From the NCBI GenBank assembly GCA_001692895.1, contig KV748299.1, forward strand, positions 62,001 to 126,000: a DNA stretch of 64,000 nt, given 5' to 3'. The notes beneath the pieces are model-generated. The model worked only from the letters and a program-made list of their open reading frames with translations. It did no database searches and was not told the DNA's origin. A program made the translations under genes and the position numbers. Each line of letters starts with the position of its first letter. Position 1 is the stretch's first letter. The stretch is from Cenococcum geophilum 1.58. Taxonomy: Eukaryota; Ascomycota; Dothideomycetes; Gloniales; Gloniaceae. Positions 59,061-64,000 of the stretch are shown piece after piece.

Positions 59061-60082
59061 ACCTAAGACTTATAGGCGAACTGGTCCTAGACTATGTATG
59101 CTACTCTATCGCAGTCATCTTAATAGCTGGATGTTTAATATCCGTATACTCTGGATACACGGCTACCCGCTTAAAAATTGTCTAGTGTATATCCGCAGAA
59201 CCCTTAACTTAACCTTTAGTATCCTAATAACTCCCTATAGCGCCTTTATTGTTTCTAATAGCTTCTTAATATAGCTCCACACGATCCTCACGATTCTCTA
59301 CTACCTTAGTTTGTATCTTAGAACAACCTAGGTATTGGTCCGCGGTATAGCCCTTGAGCTCCGCAGCAGAGGTCCGATAGTATTATTGGCTCGAATATAG
59401 GTAGCGCTAGTTCACAGCGTGGTGTTTAATCTCCGTAGCGATCTCCGCGTGCGGTTATTGCGAATTAACGTGGCCTTGTTAATGATCCTGCTGGTAATAG
59501 TCCGTTATTAGCAGCAATCTACGGTAATCTAGTGTTAACGGCAACGGCAAACTGCCGCATTACGGCACCCTCTATAGCAACTCAGCAGTAGGATACTAGA
59601 AGGGAATTAGCTTATGCGGCGGGTGTGGACGGATATCTGTAGGGTTGGTGTAGTGGTTCGACAGCTTATCTATTAACCCGGGCTTATTGCTTACAGCGGC
59701 TTTTAAATAGTTTGTCTAACTAACCGTATACTAGTGCTTAACAACCGCATACTTCGCCTAGTGGCTTACTAGTACGGTTAGGAAGCTTATCCTAACGCGC
59801 AGACTTATAGGCCAATGTATTAACGACTATAGAGTTAGCTCCCTTTTAGTGGGCAAAATTAACTAGAGGTAAATCTAGTACTTACCACCGCTCTGCTTAA
59901 GTAAGAAGTATTACCTCTACTTATATAGCTAGTGCTAATATAACTTTAAGCCAGTTTCTTTAGCCAATCCTCCCCTCTAGTACTATACTAGCTAGTAGTA
60001 TGACCTTAAAAAAGACGTAGAGACGTCTATTTGCTGATATTAGTGGTAATATAAGTGTAAATGGGCCGCGGCCAAAACGCCG
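59061..60082 (+). other. Possible continuation of a coding region, unrecognised
   Basis: The region has less AT bias than its neighbours and long plus-strand stretches with few stops (for example the ones containing WMFNIRILWIHGYPLKN near 59130-59180 and RGIALELRSRGPIVLLARI near 59343-59400), but no recognised domain. It follows the helicase and precedes the 51-bp repeat array, so it may be the C-terminal part of the helicase gene or a separate gene. Confidence 0.3.
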
Positions 60083-60643
60083 GATATTAGAGCTTATAGC
60101 GCAGCATTAGGTCTTAGCCCTTAAAGTAATCTAGATATTAAAGCTTATAGCGCAGCATTGAATTTAAATCCTTAGGGTAGCCTAAGTGTTAAAGCTTATA
60201 GTGTATTACTAAGTCTTAACTTTTGGATAAGCTTAAGGTTTAATATTCGTAATATAGCATTAGACCTCCAATTACGAAAAATTCTAAAGTTTAATATCTG
60301 CGGCGTAGCACTAGTTCCCAGGTAGTAGGAAATCCGGAAATTTAGAATTCGCAACATAGTATTAGACCTCCACTCCTAGAAAATCCTAAGGCTTAGAATT
60401 TAAGTTGCGATACTAGATCTCCGCTCCTAGGAAACTCTAAGGCTTAGGGTTTGTAGGCTAATGCTTAATCTCCACCCTTTAAACTGGGCGTAGTTTAGAA
60501 TTCGCGTGCTAATGCTTAATCCCCGCCTTCTAAATTGGGTGCAGCTTAGAATTTACAGTCTAATATTTAATCTCCGCTCTCTAAACTAAGCGTAGCTTAG
60601 AACCTATAGCCTAGTGCTTAATCTCCGCCCTCGGTTTTAGATA
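60083..60643 (+). repeat. 51-bp minisatellite, 11 units (17 codons each)
   Basis: Eleven consecutive degenerate units start at 60083, 60134, 60185, 60236, 60287, 60338, 60389, 60440, 60491, 60542 and 60593, each exactly 51 bp. The conserved core of the later units is GCTTAGAATT...CTTAATCTCCGCC. Because 51 is a multiple of three, the array keeps frame. The plus strand gives FRIRxLxLxLRxLNxx-like 17-residue repeats, and the minus strand also gives leucine-rich 17-residue repeats (ALISRLL.GLRPNA). The constant unit length despite heavy divergence suggests past selection for frame. A partial twelfth unit may follow. Confidence 0.85.
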
Positions 60644-60889
60644 TAACGCAGCTTCAGCAGGTTAGTATTTAATATTCCTTAGTGTTTTACTTATTTATTA
60701 ACTTAACTAAGACTTAGGCAGAGCTCTAATTAATATCTAGGTGTTAAGTGTCGATCTCCATATACGCATTTAAATAGTCCATTAGATTTTTATCTAAAGA
60801 GATACTAAGGTTTATACCTAAAGCTCCCGAAACCTGTAGAACCTATATTATATTAGCTATTTAGTTTAAGTGTTATATAAGAGGTAGTT
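60644..60889. other. Spacer, nothing recognised
   Basis: AT-rich sequence between the minisatellite and the first copy of the duplicated unit. No gene, promoter element or repeat could be supported here. Confidence 0.4.
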
Positions 60890-61068
60890 GATATTTACTA
60901 AGGTAAGTCACTATAATAGTAATTATTTGTTAGTAAGCTAATTTGATAAAATCTATAGCGCGGATATTTACCTTTAATTAACCTCTATACCTTTTACCTC
61001 ACAGCATCGCACCGTAAACTTTATTATTGTTATTTTATCTACTGTCTATTAGCATACTACTATCTATA

Positions 61069-62652
61069 ATACCTTCCTTTATACCTCTAAATATATCTAA
61101 TAGCTATTTAGTTAAGGAACTTAATACGCGCGACGTTAATGATAAAATAATTAAGGACGCTTTTAAGGACGCTCTTTCTTTCACTAATCCTTTAGAATCT
61201 TTGTTTAGAAAGTAAGCTTTTTAATATTAAATTATGCCTACAGCTAATATAATTTCAGGAAATATGTACTAAAGCACTTTTTATCAAATCTAGCAGAGCA
61301 CCATAATAAGGTTATTGCGAAATTTGCTAGAAATCCGCTTACCTTTTTACTGCCTGCCTCTTTGCTGCCTACTTCTTTACCGCTTACCTCTTTGCCGCCT
61401 ACCTTTAAGCCGCTTGTTTTTTTATTGCCTGCTACTTCTAAGAAGTTTAATTCTTATTGTGCTTCTACTTCTCTTAAGAGGCAGGCTAATAGAATTGCTG
61501 TGTAAAATGTTTAGTATAAGATAGCCTTTAAATCGTATATATTAACTATACTCTTTTAGTATCTTATCTACTAATTTACCTCTTATAGTAACCTAATAAA
61601 AATGTTGGAGATTTTAGATAATAATAAAGAGAATAACCTTAATGACGCCGACTCTCCTAAAAGCCCTCCTCTATCCTTTTATAATCTCCGCAGCTCTTGC
61701 AAGCTCCGCAGTATATAGACGGCCTAAGCTATAACGTCAGATATTAACACGAACGAGCGCCTTCCTATTTAAGTACCGTTAGTAAATAAATGGTATACCC
61801 TGAAAGCTGGTGCTTAGGAGAATATAAAGGAAGCTCGCTAGCGGATATATACCCACGTCCAGAATATTAAGGGTAGCTTTGGTATACTGCGCGATCTACT
61901 ATACGCTCTATGCGTTAAGTAAGACTATAAATATCGCGTTTATAAGCAGAACTCTAGGTTGTATTTTAGAGGTGCGTGCTTAAGATATTGCTTAAGTGGT
62001 AGGTTATATGAAAAGGTATATGCTAATAGTATACTATTATTCTATCAGCTAATACGTATATAGGATAGTTCGCTAAGACTAGAGCCGGTTATACCTTAGT
62101 GCAAAAAATATACGCAATTAGCTTCTGCTAGTAGTCTAGCTGGAACGCCTACTAAGAAGGTATAATATCCGCATCTTAATAATACGGATATTGCTAATAT
62201 CCGTATAGCTTCGTACCCGCACTATCCCCCCTCTAGAAACCTCCCCTTTCCCTAAAACTCTTACTTGTAGTGATATGCGCAGCCGTAGGGGCACCTGTTC
62301 CGCCGCCGCTCCTCTTACTTTTTTACTAATTCCTAGCACGCCTGGTGCTACTTCTAGTACTACTGCCGCTCCCGCTAGCACGGAAAATGTTAGGGTATAT
62401 TTAGCAATTGCTGTTTCCGTACGCGTTAATATAGTTTGTAAGTAGGTAACTGAGATAGTAAAAGATATTCGGGCTATAGATCGCCGGTTAAGTAAGCTTA
62501 AAGATTCTCTGAGTGAGATAAAGGATAAGCTTGCGTTTATAAGGCGTGGTATTATAGCACTTGTACGTAATGCCGGGTTACTTGATATAGAATTTAAGTA
62601 GATGCTGGTTGGCTGTTACTGCGGGTTGACTGTTATTATGGGTTTAGAGTAA
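61069..62652 (+). pseudogene. Duplicated gene of unknown function, copy 1 (decayed)
   Basis: Gene model by comparison with copy 2: exon 1 61069-61211, intron 1 61212-61286 (GTAAGC start), exon 2 61287-61534, intron 2 61535-61588 (GTATAT, CTACTAAT branch word, TATAG end), exon 3 61589-62652 ending in TAA. The start codon reads ATA where copy 2 has ATG, a RIP-type loss. Exon 1 encodes VVKEL/LVKELNTRDVND-like sequence and exon 2 is rich in LPL/CLPL repeats. Exon 3 holds VPLVNKWYTLKA, THVQNIKGSF, RGACLRYC, a Ser/Thr/Pro/Ala linker (about 62280-62380) and a helical, possibly coiled-coil tail (IRAIDRRLSKLKDSLSEIKD near 62468-62527). There are several TAG/TAA stops and one frame shift near the C run at ~62225. 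I do not recognise the family. Confidence 0.7.
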
Positions 62653-62836
62653 TAAAATAGTAGCTTTTACCTCTCTGCTACTACGTATGTACTTAGGAAT
62701 TAAGTCTCTACCTTATATTTAATAGATATAATTAATATTATAATATCCGCATAAGCTAAGATAAAGATATCCGTATAAGCTAAGATGAAGATATCCGTAT
62801 AAGGTAAGATAAAGATATTTATATATCCGCACTATT
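62653..62836. other. Intergenic spacer between the two copies
   Basis: AT-rich 3' region of copy 1 containing the 24-bp tandem repeat (62743-62814) and several ATATCCGC words. No gene. Confidence 0.6.
62743..62814 (+). repeat. 24-bp tandem repeat, three units
   Basis: Three consecutive units of ATATCCG(C/T)ATAAG(C/G)TAAGAT(A/G)AAG, followed by a shorter ATATTTATATATCCGC. It sits just upstream of the conserved leader of copy 2 and each unit carries the ATATCCG motif, so it could be a binding-site array. Confidence 0.85.
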
Positions 62837-63031
62837 GATAATTACTAAGGTAAGTCATTATAGTAGTAGTTATTTGTTAGTGAGCTAATTTAATAAAATT
62901 AGTAGCGTAGATATTTACCTTTAATTAACCTTCGCACCTCTTCTTCCACCAACCTTTTACCTCACAGCACCGCACCGTAAACTTTATTATTGTTGTTTTA
63001 TCTACTGTCCCTTGGCGTTCTACTGTCTGCG

Positions 63032-64000
63032 ATGCCTTTATTTATACCTATAAACGATATTAATGTAAATAACAGCAGCTAGGTAGTTAAGGAACTCGAT
63101 ATACGCGAAGTAAACGAGGATACTGTTAAGTACGCTATGGCTGCTCTCACTGAGCCTTTAGACTCTGTTCCTAAAGAGTAAGCTTTCTAATACTAAATTG
63201 TGCCTGTAGCTAATATAATTTTAGAAAATATGTACTAAAGCGCTCTTTGCAGGATTTAGTAGATGATAAAAATATAGATAAAGCGAAGTCCGCTAAAAAT
63301 CCGCGCATCTTTTCGCTGCCTGCCTTTCCGTTACCTATATCTTTGCCGTGGACCACTTTACTATTAGTTTCTTCGCCGTCTACTTCTCTACTGCCGCCAC
63401 CTAATGCTTTTAAAAGGAGGCTTAATAAGGCTCGTTTATCTTCTTTTCTTAAAAAGCAGGCTAAAAAGGCTGCTGATACGAATATGAAGGCTAAGATAGC
63501 CATTAAATCGTATGTATTAGTTATACTGTTTTAATATCTTGTCTACTAATTTACCTCTTATAGTAACCTAAATATTTATAAGGTTTCTTTAGATAGCGAA
63601 TCTTTAGACAGCGGCAAAGATAAAGATCTTAATGACGCCGACTCTTATAATCTCCGCAGCCCTCGTAATCTCCGTAGCCCTTATAATCTCCGCAGTACCA
63701 CGAATATAAATAAGCGCCTTCCTATCTAAGTGCCGTTAGTAAATAAATGGTATACTCTAAAAGCTAGTGTTTGGGAGAATATAAAGGAAAGCCGCTAGCG
63801 GATATTAACACACGTCCAGAATATTAAGGGTAGCTTTAGTGAGCTGCGTAACCCGCTATATACTCTATACGAGAAGTATAGCCACGAATATCGCGTTTAT
63901 AAGAAGGACTCTAGGCCTTATTTTGGGGGTGCGTGCTTAAGATATCGTGTAGGTAGTAGGTCGTGTAGAAAGGTACGTACTAATAGTATACTATTATTCT
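63032..64000 (+). CDS. Duplicated gene of unknown function, copy 2 (partial, better preserved)
   Basis: ATG at 63032 starts MPLFIPINDINVNNSS. A hydrophobic LLLLFYLLSLGVLLSA run lies in frame just upstream but lacks an ATG. Exon 1 goes to ~63177, then a likely intron (63178-63252: GTAAGC, TACTAAAG branch-like word, TTTGCAG), although the phase at this junction does not fit perfectly. Exon 2 (63253-63509) encodes DLVDDKNIDKAKSAKNPRIF, a proline/serine-rich stretch and a basic part (KRRLNKARLSSFLKKQAKKA). Intron 2 (63510-63563: GTATGT, CTACTAAT, TATAG) restores the frame precisely. Exon 3 carries YNLRSP-type repeats, VPLVNKWYTLKAS, HVQNIKGSFSELRNPLY and RPYFGGACLRY, to the window edge. Only about three RIP-type stops are seen, so this could be a recently killed gene. 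Function unknown. Confidence 0.7.
63510..63563 (+). other. Spliceosomal intron in the duplicated gene, copy 2
   Basis: 54 nt, GTATGT donor, CTACTAAT branch-like word 16-23 nt before the end, TATAG acceptor. The length is conserved in copy 1 (61535-61588). Removing it joins exon 2 (..AAATC) to exon 3 (TAAC..) in a frame that stays open in both copies apart from RIP-type stops. Confidence 0.75.

Larger units (their letters stand above)
60890..62836 (+). repeat. Tandem duplication, unit 1 (about 1.95 kb)
   Basis: The unit from TTTACTAAGGTAAGTCA at about 60893 repeats at about 62840 in the same orientation, offset 1947 bases (1956 by the window end, owing to small indels). It contains a conserved ~170-bp leader, a three-exon gene and a 3' spacer. 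The second unit runs off the window, so at least two units exist. The divergence is substantial, partly RIP-type. Confidence 0.9.
62837..64000 (+). repeat. Tandem duplication, unit 2 (cut by window end)
   Basis: This is the second copy of the ~1.95-kb unit, collinear with unit 1 from the GATAA(T)TTACTAAGG leader to the last base. It includes a short extra pyrimidine-rich stretch in the leader (about 62940-62955) absent from unit 1. Confidence 0.9.

Noticed and set aside
60083-60643. CRISPR-like periodic repeat
   Set aside because: Units are contiguous without spacers, diverged, and the region has eukaryotic introns nearby. It is a minisatellite.
63210-63503. 97-codon minus-strand open frame
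   Set aside because: It is the antisense shadow of exon 2 of the duplicated gene, which is supported by its flanking intron and by conservation with copy 1.

Overview
The window looks like a gene-poor, repeat-packed block from a filamentous ascomycete (Pezizomycotina). No bacterial gene layout is visible. Almost every coding trace is riddled with C-to-T/G-to-A changes of the CpA>TpA type (CAA/CAG/TGG turned into TAA/TAG), the signature of repeat-induced point mutation (RIP). Short GT..AG introns survive in one gene family at the right edge. I cannot name a genus. No rRNA, tRNA or intact housekeeping gene was found.

Left edge (1-3035): the end of an LTR, the 3' end of a hAT transposon, a decayed ACC-synthase-like (PLP) aminotransferase carrying a clean 163-bp insertion with a 10-bp target duplication, and an unrecognised decayed reading frame.

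Centre (3036-56068): a nest of transposons built on one decayed nonribosomal peptide synthetase (NRPS) gene on the minus strand. Three NRPS pieces (31329-30993, 21532-18526, 12549-11556) read in the order A-T-C-A-T-C. They are interrupted by a hAT transposon (21541-30984, 19-bp inverted ends, 8-bp target duplication ATCGCCAC) and by Ty3/gypsy element B (12555-18520). Downstream the NRPS is cut by a Tad-type LINE (3036-5484 plus 11402-11555), itself split by Ty3/gypsy element A (5485-11401). The hAT is split by element C (23700-30043). Upstream the NRPS is cut by a Mutator-like (MULE) transposon (31330-56068, 65-bp inverted ends). The MULE is split by element D (31780-43652, which contains element E, 37375-43225) and by element F (46120-55039). 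Every LTR element has matching 5-bp target duplications, so the order of insertion can be read directly. All LTR elements are fossils.

Right edge (56069-64000): a different landscape, rich in the motif CGGATAT/ATATCCG. It holds a decayed RecQ-type DNA helicase, a 51-bp (17-codon) tandem repeat with 11 units, and a tandem duplication (about 1.95-kb unit) of a three-exon gene of unknown function with a predicted C-terminal helical region. A RecQ-like helicase beside duplicated unknown genes resembles subtelomeric telomere-linked helicase loci. This is the best candidate for something undescribed. The aminotransferase and NRPS together suggest a lost secondary-metabolite gene cluster.
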